Position numbers and translations under genes: made by a program
Notes under the pieces: generated by a model
The model's database searches: none
Told to the model about the DNA's origin: nothing
The model's input: only the letters and a program-made list of their open reading frames with translations
Shown here: positions 32,288 through 44,869 of the stretch, piece after piece
Numbering within the stretch: position 1 is the first letter of the stretch
Layout: each line of letters starts with the position of its first letter
Assembly (NCBI GenBank): GCA_022661535.1
Contig: JAKULF010000008.1
Coordinates: forward strand, 310,001-374,000
Direction: 5' to 3'
Source of the DNA: Eutypa lata
Lineage: Eukaryota; Ascomycota; Sordariomycetes; Xylariales; Diatrypaceae
DNA: 64,000 nt

Positions 32288-33919
32288 TTACTTCCTCTTC
32301 AACATATCCTCCTCCTTCTCCCCAGCCTTCTTCAACCTCTCCTCACTCGTCGCAAAGAACTCCGGGAGTTTGAACTCCCCCTTCACCTCCTCAAACCCCA
32401 CATCATCTCTCACCATCTTCGCCACAGCCTTCGCGGCAGTCAATATGAGCGCCATGCCACCCCCATTGAACCCAGCCAATACCCACTGCTTTCCATCACT
32501 CTCACCATTACCACCCCCACTACCACCGCCACCACCAACAGGAACACGTCCAACATGCGGAAACCCGTCCGGCGTAATGCCCATAATACCAACCCAAACC
32601 TTCTCCGTCACGGCCCCGCTATCCTCCCAGCCCCTAAAAGTGCGCTGCATGTACCCATCCCAGTACATCTCAACGTCGGCTCCAAAGCGGACCGAATCAT
32701 CAAAATTATCATACCAGGACGCTCGATCGCCATCGTACATCCACTTGGCGCCGCCGACGACGATGCCCCCGTCCGGGCGCGGGTTCAGGTAGTCGACGCC
32801 CTTGTCGGGGCCGAAGGCGATGTTATACGTGTTCACGAGGTGCGGGTGCACCGCCAACCCCCGTGATACGACCGATGATTTCTTTCTGGTTCCAGTTCCA
32901 GTTCCAGCTTCAGCTGTAGGCACGCAGAGGTGCGACGCCATGCCCCTCATCGGCACAATGACGTCTTGGAACCGCGGCAGCAAGCCCGCCGTGTACGCGT
33001 TCGTCGCGAAGACGAGCTTCTTCGCCCTGACGGTCCCGCGCGGCGTAGCGACGACGTTCCGTCCTTCTTCGTCGATCGTGACGCTCGTGGCCGGCGTATG
33101 CGTCTGCACATTCAACGTCCACCTCTCCTTCCTATTCGCTCCCCCTCTCCCTCTCCCCTGTCCTTCCTCCTCCTCCCGCTCCTCCCGCTCCTCCCGCAGC
33201 ACCGGAGGATACCTCTCCACAAGCCTCGCCAACAACCCCACGGCAAGTTTATACGGCCAAAACGAGCAAGCGGGCCCACTGAACGCCGCCACCGCGCCGC
33301 GGATCGAAGTGACCCGCTCGGCGTACTTGGCGCCAATCCAGCTAACATTGCGCGTCCAGGCACGGCCCTCCCTCCGGCTCTCCTCGTACACCCGCTTGAT
33401 GTCCTCTGCTTCCTCGCTGTCGAGAAAGACGTCGAAGGTGCGGCGGAGCTCGAACTCGGCATACTCGAGCAGATCCTGCCCGTCTTCATCTTCGTCTTCG
33501 ACGAGGCGCTTAAGCCCGTCGATGACGTCTTGCACGTAGGCCTGGAGGGCGTCGACGGCGGGGGCGCCGCGGGTGCGGAGCAGCGAGGTCAGCGTCGATA
33601 CCTTCGCTTTGCAGTGCCCGCCGTTGCGGGCCGTGGCGCCGGAGCAGAGGTGGCGCGCTTCGAGGATTAGTAGGGATGATGATGGTGATGGTGGAGGGGA
33701 AGTGGAAGGGTGGTTATTAAGGCTCTGCTGCTGCTGCTCGTCTTTGCGGCCTTCTAGGATGTGGTATGCGGTTGTGATACCCGCCATGCCCGACCCGATG
33801 ATGAGGATGTCGCATTCGGGCGGCAGGTCGGGCGTCGAGCGGAGGTTGCTGAGCTCGTGGGGCTCGCTGAGCCAGTAGGAGTCTACGGGGTCCGGGACCG
33901 GTAGGATCTGGTCTGCCAT
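32288..33919 (-). CDS. FAD-dependent oxidoreductase (DAO family)
   Basis: A single-exon protein of 543 residues when started at the ATG at 33919. The N-terminal FAD motif IIGSGMAGITTAYH (GxGxxG) lies about 40 residues in, and CSGATARNGGHCK is the second flavin-contact motif typical of fungal DAO-domain oxidoreductases related to gamma-glutamylputrescine oxidase. The C-terminal part has GFPHVGRVP and GFNGGGMALILTAAKA, the closing FAD segment. Likely substrates are amines or amino acids; which one is not visible. An in-frame ATG ten codons upstream (33949) is encoded by a CATATA-type repeat and has a weak context, so I prefer MADQILPVPDP. A Glu/Arg-rich low-complexity insert mid-protein (encoded near 33150-33200) looks like recent slippage. 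Confidence 0.88.
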   Translation of the reverse strand: MADQILPVPDPVDSYWLSEPHELSNLRSTPDLPPECDILIIGSGMAGITTAYHILEGRKDEQQQQSLNNHPSTSPPPSPSSSLLILEARHLCSGATARNGGHCKAKVSTLTSLLRTRGAPAVDALQAYVQDVIDGLKRLVEDEDEDGQDLLEYAEFELRRTFDVFLDSEEAEDIKRVYEESRREGRAWTRNVSWIGAKYAERVTSIRGAVAAFSGPACSFWPYKLAVGLLARLVERYPPVLREEREEREEEEGQGRGRGGANRKERWTLNVQTHTPATSVTIDEEGRNVVATPRGTVRAKKLVFATNAYTAGLLPRFQDVIVPMRGMASHLCVPTAEAGTGTGTRKKSSVVSRGLAVHPHLVNTYNIAFGPDKGVDYLNPRPDGGIVVGGAKWMYDGDRASWYDNFDDSVRFGADVEMYWDGYMQRTFRGWEDSGAVTEKVWVGIMGITPDGFPHVGRVPVGGGGGSGGGNGESDGKQWVLAGFNGGGMALILTAAKAVAKMVRDDVGFEEVKGEFKLPEFFATSEERLKKAGEKEEDMLKRK

Positions 33920-35447
33920 TGCTGTAGGTATATGTATATGTATGTGCATGTGGAGGTAAATGTGTACGTGTATGTGTGTACATATACGCCCAATACAGAA
34001 CTTAATTTTCTCTACGGAGGGGTTAAGTCAAAGAAAGGATAAGTGAATGATGGAAAGAAGCTGAACGACGTAAGTGGAACCCTTGACTCTATTTATTGAA
34101 GCCTGGTTTATCCAGGTCCGCGTAATGATGATGCTTTCGCGTCGGCTTCGGCTTCGGATTCCACGTAACTAACCCCTGTCTGTTATGACGCTCACATTTA
34201 TAGTCGAAGAGGGAGCTGAGGGAGGAATGATGTGGTGCTGTAGATGGACTAGTGCTGACAGATTGTAACCTCTTAGGCATTTCCCTGACTATTCCATACT
34301 ATACCTATACGATTAGTTGCGATCAGCTTTGGTGGTCGTAACCATTTCAAACTGCATCTTAGGTTGGTAGCTTGAACTCTGTAATCACCCTCCTCCGACT
34401 CCAACTCAACACATTGAACTTAAGATGCCAACTACAAGCTACACTCCTTCAGCATCATGACAGACAGCGACTACGAACTCGCCACCCTGGCACACGTTAT
34501 ACAATCACGAAGTATTTCAAAATAATACCACGAAAGTAATAAGAATTCTTGAGGTCATTAGCCGTCATTTCCACCAGGTGGGTGGGTAGGTATAAGACCA
34601 CCACTATCACTACCACCAGCCCCTTAACCGGTTCCTACTCCTACTCCTACAGGAATGATGTAAAAAAAGACTCAACGCCCTAGACGATGCTTTGCCGGAT
34701 TTGCTTTCTTGTGTTCCCTAACCGCGCCGGGGCTCATGAAATAATAATAATAATAAAACGACGATTACGACGCATGCCATGCTCTCACCCCCCACACCCT
34801 TTTAACGCCACCTTCTCGAAAGCAATGCATGAAAATGCTCAGAAATGCAAGCAACAACTCCATGGATGACTCTGTCCATATGCATGCCCTGCTCTTCTGA
34901 CGCAACAGTGACAGCAAACTTCCTATAATCCGACTCGAAAGAGGCCCATGTGTTGGACGGATGGCAACCAAAAAAAAAAAAAAAAGCATGCCTAACCACC
35001 CTAGCATATACATCGCCCGAATGGATGTAAGGGAAATACAGACTGATGTTGCCTCGTAATGCATATGCCCCTGCACCCATTTGTGTAAAGGCATCTCATA
35101 GAACGAGGTCCCCCGTTCAAATTTGTTTGGTATTCATTCTGACCATACCCCACAAAAGGGGACTGGATAAGGGTTTCGTGGCAACGACAAAACGCTAAAC
35201 CATCTGACAATTTGCGAAACTGAAAAGCCAGTAGTGATAATAGTGGATGTAGCTGAAAATGAATAAGATTAAAAGCAAGGCAGAGGCGGCGACCTGTGCC
35301 CATTGACAAATAGGTCCCCGTGCCTGTTGCTTCGCTTGAGACTCGGCCTGACGGCCGATCAAATATAATCGTCAACAGAGCAAGGCATGTCAGCCTGACG
35401 ATAAAGGCAGAAACCTATATGAAACACCCAAACGAATAGCGAGGTCA
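33920..35447. other. Spacer between FAD oxidoreductase and Cdc4-type genes
   Basis: Contains the oxidoreductase promoter with TATG/TGTG-rich repeats, an (AAT)n run at about 34740-34756, a 16-nt poly-A near 34970 and the 3' flank of the Cdc4-type gene. Several open frames on the minus strand near 34.8-35.4 kb lack family resemblance and lie in the probable 3'UTR region. No gene is called. Confidence 0.45.
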
Positions 35448-38400
35448 TCAATTGTCGTCTCTAGCTTCATCGATGAACCTCTGAGCCTCAGGTGCGTTCA
35501 GTAGGATCCGTTTGCCGAGTTCCTCGGGCGACTTGCCATCTCGGACAGCACCGAAATCAAGAATCTAGACGGGAAATTAAGTTAGACTTGGTTCTCATAG
35601 TTTGGTAGGTATAATAAACAACTTTCAACTTACCTCGACATAAGTGATACCGTCACGCTGGACAGCCGCGACGCAACGACGTTCATCGAATCGAACCTGC
35701 CAAACCCCACTAAGGTCGGTGAGCAAGTCTTGAACGCACTCGCCCGTGCGGATGTCCCACATTTTCAGGGTCCGATCGCTACCACTAATCACTTTCCGCC
35801 CATCATGTTGAAAACAGGTAATAGCACCGGTGTGTGCTGTCAATGTGTGCCGACATCGTCCACTCTCCGGGTCCCAGATACGTAGGGTGCTATCGGCCGC
35901 TGCAGATACTAAACGCTCATCACGGAGATCCAATAGACCAACGAGTAAGCTATGACCCTCAAGCGTATGAGTACAGGATCCGGTCTCCAGGTCCCAAATC
36001 TTAACAAAGCTATCCATGCTTCCAGAGATACATCGGTTGCGTTCTGTGTCTAGCACAACACTATACACCTTCTGGGCATGGCCTTGCAATACGTGAACAG
36101 TTTCTCCAGTGCTGATTTTCCAGACTCGAACCGTGTTGTCATAACTACCGCTGACCAAGGTATCGGCGTGTGCAGCAATAGCTCGTACACTATGACTATG
36201 GCCCTGCAGCGTGCGGATAAAATACGGGCAGTCGGCGTCATTAGCGGGAGGCCCTGTTTGAATATATCTCCGGGAGCCGGCTTCAGGAAGACGCCAAACG
36301 CGTAGCTGACTGTCCCGGGAACCCGTGATGATTAGGGGCTTCGGAGGCATCATAACCGGAACACCGTTCTCAACTTTGCCGGTATCGGTAGGCATTAGAA
36401 TCTGCAGGCATCGGACAGTGCTAGTGTGGCCGTAGAAAACCTGTGTGCAGAGACCCTTCTCGATATCCCAAACTCGTACGGATCGGTCCGTGGACCCCGA
36501 AACTAAGACGTTGCCTTGGTACTGCAATGCCCACACACCACCCTCGTGGCCTTCCAGACGTTTACGAAGCTTGCCTGTGTTAGTATCGTATACGTGAATC
36601 AGCTGGTCATCACTTCCGGTGATGATCTTGTCCTCGTCAAACTGTAAGCAAGTGATAACATGGCGAGGATGAGCAGCAAAAGCAACATGGCTAGGCTTAA
36701 CCTTGCCACTGGTCCAGCTCTGACGGATCATGTGGTGTCGTCGGTATAACGATTTGAAGAGATGGAGCTTTCTTAGGCTCGGAAGGCCAACGTGGGGATC
36801 AGGTACAGCTAACGCGGCAGCGTTGGCAGCAGAGATAGGACCCTCGGGTTTGAATTCAGCATGTGTCTTCTCCTCCCTCAAGTGTTCCTGTGCACTCGCT
36901 CGTCGTTTGGAACGCTCTGAGCCCATGACGTTCAAAGCCCTCTTACGCTTAGAAGACCGCAACTTTTGAGGAGGCTCGGGCTTTGACGAGGAGCGGAAAA
37001 GCTCAGATTCACTCGACGTCAGCCGATTCTGCAGGCTATAGTCACGTTCGCATCCTTCGGGACCGACGGGGTCCTGCCATCCCCAGCCTTCCTTGATGGC
37101 CTTCTCCAGTTCACCGGTAGCCAAGACAAATCCATCACGATCGAAAAGATCCTTCCATCCCGTTTCGTTACTGTCAATAAGATTTCGCCAATGTGTGGAT
37201 ACCTGGGCAGCCCGGCATAGATCGCGGTGATCGAGGTACGAAAGGACGTGCAAAGACAATTCCAGAGGGAGATCCTTAAGTATGTCGCATTTCAAAGCCG
37301 GGTTGACGACGTTGGCGACGACATGTAGTGTCTTTCGGGAGCATCGCCGCAAGAATTGGTACATCATGAACGACTTCATCTCAGGAGGCATGGAATCGAA
37401 TGACTCCAGCATGACTCGACTATCCATAAGATTGGGCATATTATCATGGGATCCCTCGTACGGTTCGATGGCTCTTGGTGGTAGCTCGACCAAGGCGCTG
37501 GACATGGCCGACTCGTCATCCATCGTCATCTGGCTATCGTCGTGAAGAATGATGGCATCGTCGTCTTCATCCTCCTCGTCAGGGTCGGCTTGGGATCGTG
37601 CAGCCTGGAGTGTTGGAGATAAACGTGGGCTTGGAAGGCTAGCATCTTGGGCTGCCAGAGTATCGATAGGTCTCGGGTGTTGCAGGGCTCGAATAGATTG
37701 TTGCAGAGACTCATCTGCATCTGTCAATGGTTCAGCGTCCGCGTCAGTAATGGGGGGAGTAGCCACATTGCTGCCGAAGACGGTGTGGGAGTCGCTGCCG
37801 GTAGGGCTCGAGAGTTCAAAGAAAGATTGCTGTGACTGGTTAGGATCGGAGTCAGGGGTTTCAAACGAGTCTAGGTGAGAACGTCGAGGTCGTAAAGATC
37901 GGTTCGAATGGAGGGAGATCTCAGATGCGTCGGGAGTTACAGGGATGCCACTACTGAGCTTGCCGGAGTTGTCTTTGTCTCTGTCCTTCCGGGAGAGAGA
38001 ACCTAAAGAGCGTCGTAGCTTATCCGAAACAGCGTGGGAGAGGCTCTGGGAGTGGGGTTTGTGGGCGGCTCTATGGGAGCTTTTCTTGACAGATCCACCG
38101 ACGACTGGTGAGTTAGACCGAGTTGTCATCCTGTGGAATTCCATCTTGCGAAACTTCCGTGCAAGTTTCTCAGCGGAGTTTCTGGGGACCGGGCGGAAGT
38201 CGCTCTCATCTTGGAATGTTTCTAGACCGGGTTCGGTCTTGATCTCTTGGCTAGATTCATCACTAGTAGTCTGCTGAGACTGGAGTTTGGTATGGTCAGA
38301 AAACATCATGTCGGGTCTGGATGGATAGGAACATACATCGGGTTGGTGCTCGAAACTATCGTTGCTAGGCCAAGACGCAGCATCACCATGGTCAAGACTG

Positions 38401-38723
38401 AAGGTGAAGTTGGCCAGCTCAGGCGGGGTCGGCTTTTGTGCTAGAGGATACTCCTTGGAATCGAGGGATGACAGGGGCTTCGAGTCTCGCAGCAAAAACG
38501 GTGGATACGATCTCTTCGTAGTAGTGGTAGTAGTGACAGTCTTTGTCTCTATGCACTCTGCAACCTCGAATTTCATGCTCGAACGCGACCGATGGGGTGT
38601 CGAGGGATCTGCATCATCGAAATTGACTGAAACGGTAGTCTGGTTGGTATGGGGTCTCCGTCTCGACTCCATCATGGACTGGCTCGAGGGTGAGGTGTTC
38701 ATAGGTGTGGCGGTGGTTTTCAT
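35448..38723 (-). CDS. CDC4: Cdc4-type F-box/WD40 substrate receptor of SCF ubiquitin ligase
   Basis: Two exons, 35634-38723 and 35448-35564, encode 1068 residues. The intron (GTAAGT...CTAG) is required: without it the protein ends two residues into the intron, while splicing gives YVEILDFGAVRDGKSPEELG, the conserved tail of fungal orthologues. The order is a long low-complexity Ser/Thr/Pro-rich N terminus (1-440), a helical segment before the F-box (FMMYQFLRRCSRKTLHVVAN, about 452-471), the F-box (about 480-525, LPLELSLHVLSYLDHRDLCR), a basic nuclear-localisation-like stretch (590-610) and seven to eight WD40 repeats (about 683-1035) with typical GS.D..(V/I)(R/K)(V/I)W ends. It recruits phosphorylated cell-cycle substrates to SCF in the nucleus. 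Orthology to Cdc4 rather than Met30/SconB rests on the helical segment and F-box text. Confidence 0.93.
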
Positions 38724-39371
38724 GGGTGAGGTGGCGGAGAGCCAAGGCCTTGAAGGACAAGATTATCTCAACTTCAACGATGCTATATACCATGCAACTC
38801 TCTGGTTTTGTCCGGTTTCTATTATCTGTCTAAAAGATGACTTGCAAGTTGATTTCTTTTTCTCTTTTCGTTTTGGAATATTTTCGTGACGACTAGGTAT
38901 CTAGGTAGGGGGTTGTTGCTAGGGTTGTAGTTTTGTAGGATGTCGAGGAGTAACAGGACGTTGGTTGTATAGGAAACGAACGAGCCGGAATTAGCAACCT
39001 GTCTTGACACAACAAGCGGCGTATAGACACTAAATTGACTGTTGCTATCGATACGCGAAAACACGAAACAATCAAGAGAGTGTAAGCCCGTGTATATTTA
39101 CCCCAGTTGCCCGTAGTGTAGGTGAATGTGGATGTGAATGAGGATGGATGATTATTTAAGGGGTGTGGTCGAATTTGCCTTTCGGACCTAAACACAAAAT
39201 GTACGGGAAAGGCAGGCCTCTCATCTAACGCGTGTTATCAACCGCATGCGTGTGTATGTACGGAGATTAAAGAGGCTGGCGAGACAGTGACGGGGACAGA
39301 AGCAAAAGAGGCGGGCAGATGATGAATGGGGTTTTACGGAGTGGAAGGAATTGAATGGTTTAGTTTAGGTA

Positions 39372-39448
39372 CGTAGGTAGTAGTAGGTAGTAGGTAGTAG
39401 TAACTTGGAGTAGGCAGTAGGCTGGTACAGTAGGTAGTGAGGACGGGA
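39372..39448. repeat. Imperfect GTAGGTA/GTAGTA repeat
   Basis: A run of overlapping GTAG, GTAGTA and GTAGGTA units about 650-730 bp upstream of the Cdc4-type start codon, interrupted by short unrelated words. Typical simple-sequence slippage. Confidence 0.75.
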
Positions 39449-42400
39449 TGGACTGCCTTGCCTGCTTGTGTTCAATCACCTAATACATAAGTGGAGGGGA
39501 AGTAAATTTTTGGACGTGACAGGGTCATGGCACATTGCGATTGGACATGGCTAGAAAGAAGAAGCCACTGAGATTTCCGATTAGGGATAAGTGTCAAAAG
39601 GAACATTTGAAGTTGGCAGGGTTGGGCCCGGGCTTAGCCACTTAATCCAGTATTGATGTGCGTTTGGTACTTCTGTTTCACTAGTGTTCAACTACTAAAG
39701 TCTTGTACCTTTTTATTCACTTATGTAAGCTCAAGTTTGCAGCATCGAGGCTGGGGAAACTGGACACTGGACATTGAACCGGACAATGAACCAAGTATTG
39801 GTTAGTGGAGGAATGGAGTGTCCCGTAGCTTGGCGGTAGTGTTGAATACCTACCTGGCACACGACCTAGTCGAGTCAAGTCTTCCAGTCTGCATTCAGGG
39901 CCTTGAGGGCGGCACGGCGGACAGGCAGGCGCTCGTTGTGTTAGTGGCAGGTAGCTAGGCGGAGCAGAGTTCAGGTACCTAAAGCGGCGAAATGGTACAG
40001 TGCGATAACGGAACCTATTGCCAGAAACTTGTCTCTCCTTCCTCTAAAACCTTCACATTTTTAAGCACATACATACCTGGCAGCATATTGTCATTGACGT
40101 AAACAGACAACTTAGCTGAAAAAGTAGGCAAACTACCTAAGTACTAAGGCATGTGTGCATTCAGGTCATTTTAATTTCCTATTCTAACTATTTTTTTTAT
40201 ACATCGTAAGTACATGTATGCCGGCCGTATCATCTATCAGCCAGTTAACCAAGTTTACTCTTACCGAGACAGCCAAAGGGTATACAAAAGAGCCGCCTTA
40301 AGCCACAAAATACTATGCAGGTAGACCATTTAAAAACAGTTAGCACGGTACAATACATATCAATGTGTACTTCTGTAAGCTAGTAAAGAAAACCTGGTAG
40401 CGCTAGGTAACTTCAATGATCGCGTATCCATGTCTTCAACTTGGCCGCCTGCGCTGTCTGTTGTTCCCTTCTCCAAGATTGTTGGTTTTTGTTAGGCACC
40501 ACCTGACATGCGAACGCGGACATGTGGTCATCTCAGATCTTCAGGTAGGTACTTCCCCAGAGGCATGCCCCGGGCCCCATCACGACGTGAATGAACGCGT
40601 TAAGCGATACCTGCCTACACAGGCAATACAGCCTCATGTTTCTCAAGTTTGTAAGCAAGACGAGTACCTAAAGCATTTAACTTATGTACATAGAAAGGAA
40701 CAAGTAACAACACAAGTAAACAAGGCTATCTACAATGAAATTCTTGGACCTATGTACATACGTTTGACGCAGTCTTTCTTCCGTGAAGCAAAAGTAATTT
40801 GCATATGCAATAATTATGCCTGAAAGATTACTTCTTGGAGAATAGGTATTCTTTTAGGTAGTTTGCTGTTTAGACGCTTGCGAGCTGACAGGATTAAGTA
40901 TTGGAGGTTCTAGTAGTAAGGAAGTGACGCAGCGGCAACAGCGGGGGACGACTAATAAAGGTGGCTGAGCTCAGGTTTCGCCTGCATTTTGTTACCAATT
41001 ACAGATCTGATAATGGTTTTGTTTGGTTATTTGCGGCACCGATGCGGAGGTAAGCCCCGTTCAACCTAAAACGCTCCAGAATATCCAAATTTACTACATA
41101 CTACAGGCTGATAATCCATACTATCTATAGTCTGATAGGAGATGCTGGTAAATTGTATGTAAGCAATGAGCCTCCTGGTGTAGTGATACATAGTAACACC
41201 ACACGAGAGACTACCTAAAGCATCACCGTCATCATCTTGCAGTTTAGGTTCATTGGGATGAGAGGGAAATAAAAATAAATGCTCTGATGCTCCCTACATC
41301 AACTAGCTACAAGTTGAGAGGTGATATTAATCAATGATTGAGGGGCATTCGGTCAAGAGAAGGTATCGGATCAATATTTGGAGAACGTTAAAGGGGGATC
41401 TGCTTATCACCTTATCCATGCTACCATGATCTACGTAATAACTGCACAGACCCTTTCCGCGTCGCGCGCATTTTGACTAGGTAGATGCTGAGTTACCCGA
41501 AGTGCCAGGATACTTTGTCGTTCCCTTTTCCAATTTTGTTAATTAGCGCTCAGCATGATTCGCGTAGTTGCATGTTGGTGATGTTTTAGTACGTATGTAT
41601 TTTAGTGAAGAGCCGCAATCACAACGGCCAAGCGTCTCGTCACCCCTTCCTTAGGGGGTCTTTTTTGGTCGTCACATACAGGCCCGGCAGTACACTAACT
41701 AAGAAGACTAACGTTATAGAGGCGGACGGTCCCTTTCCTGGCTCGTGAGAAGAAGAAAAAAACAATATACCAAACAACCCTGCTTGGTGCTGGTAGGCGA
41801 GTCGTGCGCGGGGTCAGTCGCGGCCCGTCACCCATCTCGGTAATCGGAAACTGATGCCAATTTTTTGCATGCTGACATGATCGAAATCGACAATGCCATT
41901 TTTTTCAGATCTCGGAATCCAGGTCAACCCCCAGCTTTATAGTGTCACATGTCAGTGATAATCAAAGAGGTCTTTTATTTTATGAAGTGGCGCTAGATTA
42001 TCTAGATAAGATATATCTCAGATCTCGTCTCAACTTCCTACGCAGCGAGATAACGAGACCAGACACAGGGGCTCTCCCCTTAATAATGGTTTCAGGGACA
42101 GCGAAAAGGGTCTCCAACTGTTGCTTACCTGCTTACTGTTCAGATTTGGGGTCGTGTATGTATATAAGAAGAGCCTCATTCGCTTACCCCTAGCAATGGA
42201 ACGCATTCGACGCCGGCTTATTCCGAACCAGCCACTACCACCACCACCCTCCCCCAAATGTTTTCAAAAAGAAGCATTACACCACCCACTCTAAAGATCT
42301 GGAGCATGCTTCAAGCAGAAGATATGCTAACAATCATTCGTGACGTTACCCGTAGTGTATCATTCGTAGCTATAACTAGAATCCCATGCAGGACTATCCC

Positions 42401-42707
42401 TATCAATCGAATCGCCAACGCGCACATCCGAAGCCAACTACTATAGTTAGTTACTGCCGTATATTGCATCTCCGGTTTGCCTGGACTGATAACGATGACA
42501 ATCAATATGATTTGGTTGGTGACAGAGTACCCCACATCTATTGCAACTATGGGTTAAAGCACTTGCATAACTTTACACAACATTCCACCATAATTGTGCA
42601 GTATAGTTCCAGCCTTAAACGGTAGATCTATAACTCTAGTTGCCATAGTTGGTTGCATCTCGCAACGAGGGGGTCTCCGTGAGTATAAGTTTTTATAAAA
42701 AGCACAA

Positions 42708-42741
42708 AGCATACAGCGCACAGCATACAGCATACAGCATA
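42708..42741. repeat. 7-bp tandem repeat (AGCATAC)n
   Basis: Five copies of AGCATAC, one as AGCGCAC and the last ending AGCATAT, in direct tandem. Confidence 0.85.
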
Positions 42742-42987
42742 TTGAGATAAGCTTATAAAATTATATTAAGTGAGCATGAGGGAAGTATCAGAACTATTAC
42801 ATATAAAGCACCTTTATACTCGAAGTATTATTGCACATCAGGCACGGAAGGTGCAAGAAAGGGGGCTTGGTGAACTCGGTGCTTAGTTCAGTCGATTTAG
42901 AAAAGCGACGATGCCCGAGCCAGGAGGCCCCGACCATGATCGAGTTCAGCGCGAATATGGGAATACGATCATCGCTGGTATTAATTC

Positions 42988-44041
42988 GGCCGCGCCCGTG
43001 GGCTGCCCGTCCAGTTGAAACAAAATCCCTCCAATGTCGGTCCCGGACGTGTCCACGGCCAAATGGCACTGGACAGGGGGCTCTGGGTTCCGGATGACTC
43101 GTTCTTGATGGTCACTGAATTCACGGGTCGATAGTCTTGCACGACTCGTCGATCGCCGGACTTCTTCGGAGGGAAACGGTTATGAGCCCCCCATAAAGAT
43201 TCTGGGGAGTATGAAGAGATGGGGTATACGCTGAGATTGCACCTCCCGTTACCATCTAGCGGAATACGTTAGCAACCTCATTCAAAGATTCATCATTCGT
43301 CCGGGTGCGCCGGGACGAACTCGTTCCAGCTCGCTCATCCAAGAATCGGTTAGTTATCTGTGCCCGGTCAAATAACACATATTCTTTCCTTCGCGATTCG
43401 ATTCTGGCCTCTTCGTTTCCTAACTCTCTTTTTTCTTCTTTTTCCCTTTCTTACTCGATGACTTCTCCTATGGCTGTCGATTTCGGAACTTTCTCAACGA
43501 GGTTCGCATGAAGTCGAACGGTGGCGAATACTCAGCGACGAGAACATTGTTACGATCCGGGATTGGTCCGAGCAGATCGGGATAATAACCCCGACCCAAC
43601 TGGCACTCCATCCCTCCTAATCGTAAATGAGATGGGGATTGATGCAGGGAGTGCGTGTGTCACACCCGAGCAAATCGATAGAGCTATGCGGCTCGCATAT
43701 ACATGGAGAGACTGCTTTGTGACGAGTTTGAACGAGATAGGAGAAGCCAGCCGAATCGTCCGCCATTCTCAAATAGAGGACAATCCTTCGATATCCAGAG
43801 AGGTAAGGCCCATTTTCTCAGCAAACACGCCGCTAACCAGCTCGGTCAGCGTGCCGCAGTCAACGAGGGCACGCGACTTAGGCGTTAACGGCTTAGACGA
43901 ACCATACGCTCGTATCCTCGTCCGGGAAACGAGACACTCTGTGCCCGTAGGGAACTGCAGGGAATAAGTAGGCAACATGTTGATGGCCTCCCACGCGCTC
44001 CTGTATTCGGAGGTCCGGGTCATTCCCGCCGGCTCGCACAC
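42988..44041 (-). mobile_element. Decayed, internally deleted Ty3/Gypsy-like pol fragment
   Basis: Three pol domains appear in the expected minus-strand order, in different frames with stops between. At 43769-44041 a frame ends with a retropepsin-like site, ALVDCGTLTELVSGVFAEKM (DCGT near 43860). At 43101-43175 there is a reverse-transcriptase start, FPPKKSGDRRVVQDYRPVNS followed by VTIKN. At 42988-43065 there is an RNase H start, HLAVDTSGTDIGGILFQLDG. The reverse transcriptase jumps from VTIKN almost directly to RNase H, so the palm with its catalytic aspartates is missing. No integrase or LTRs were found. Plus-strand frames in this block are shadows. It is a dead remnant. Confidence 0.78.
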
Positions 44042-44869
44042 ATGTGCTTATAGAGTCGATCACGCGGCTTGAACAGTCGGGCATCTGTAGCCCATCCGCG
44101 AAGCACCGGGATCGCTCTGCTACATGGGCGATTCTCGAAAACGACCGAGGTGTGACGTATCGAAGCTTAACGAGAAGTGAAAACGCAGTAGTATGATCAC
44201 GAGTCAAAGGGTCAGGTTGGCGTACTCGAGTAACATCAAGTCGGCATCGCCGAGGTCGCTGGCTGAAAGGAAGGAGAAGTGAAGATGCAGAACTCCAAGA
44301 ATGAGTATGGATGATTTGAATGATTTATCACTAGCTAAGGAGATATGCACAACAACCGCAATGTTACCCCAAACCGGTTTTCTGTGATTCAAGTGCCCTC
44401 ATGTGATACTAACGTTTGAATTTTAAACGGTAGTAGCAATTCTATTTAGGAACTTTCGCGCGCCAACGGCAACTCTGTTTTAACACACAGCCACCAAAAA
44501 AACCTAAATGGCAGATGACTGGATGGTACTTTATCTCTTACTTTTAAAGGTTTCGCTACAAACCTTCTCTTTATGACAAAGTTGACTCATCGGAGATAGT
44601 AGAAGCCTCGAATATAAAAAAAAGGCCATGTCCCCTCTCCAAGAGTTTCTCCTCTTAGTTTAACCAACGCACATCGTTTCATCTTCCACATTTCGTCTTC
44701 GCTATTATTCATCTCCTATTACTTGTCCCCACGCCAGAAACTCATCCGACTATACTTAAAACCCGGTTCGTCGACCACTTCTCACACCTCGTAAGCTTTT
44801 ACTACTGTCTACCGGCAGCAACGCGACAGTCTACTCTATTGACCTTCGTGATTCACAAAACGGGCACTA
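44042..44869. other. Flank of the retroelement relic and leader of the F-box/DUF6546-type gene
   Basis: The first part may extend the element on the minus strand but has no recognisable domain. From about 44640 a CT-rich leader (for example CCTCTTAGTTTAACCAACGC) runs to the ATG at 44870, suggesting that the gene's promoter was once normal. Confidence 0.4.

Larger units (their letters stand above)
38724..42987. other. Long non-coding region upstream of the Cdc4-type gene
   Basis: About 4.3 kb. The first kilobase is the Cdc4-type leader and promoter. A GTAGGTA-type repeat (39372-39448) and a 7-bp tandem repeat (42708-42741) are listed separately. The plus-strand frame at 40416-40823 has no family resemblance and an irregular composition and is not called. 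No tRNA or intact gene was seen. Confidence 0.45.

Noticed and set aside
40416..40823. 135-codon plus-strand ORF
   Set aside because: No recognisable domain, irregular composition, and location in a repeat-rich spacer; chance frame is more likely.
43521..43967. 148-codon plus-strand ORF
   Set aside because: It is the antisense shadow of the retroelement relic, whose protease, reverse-transcriptase and RNase H texts read on the minus strand.
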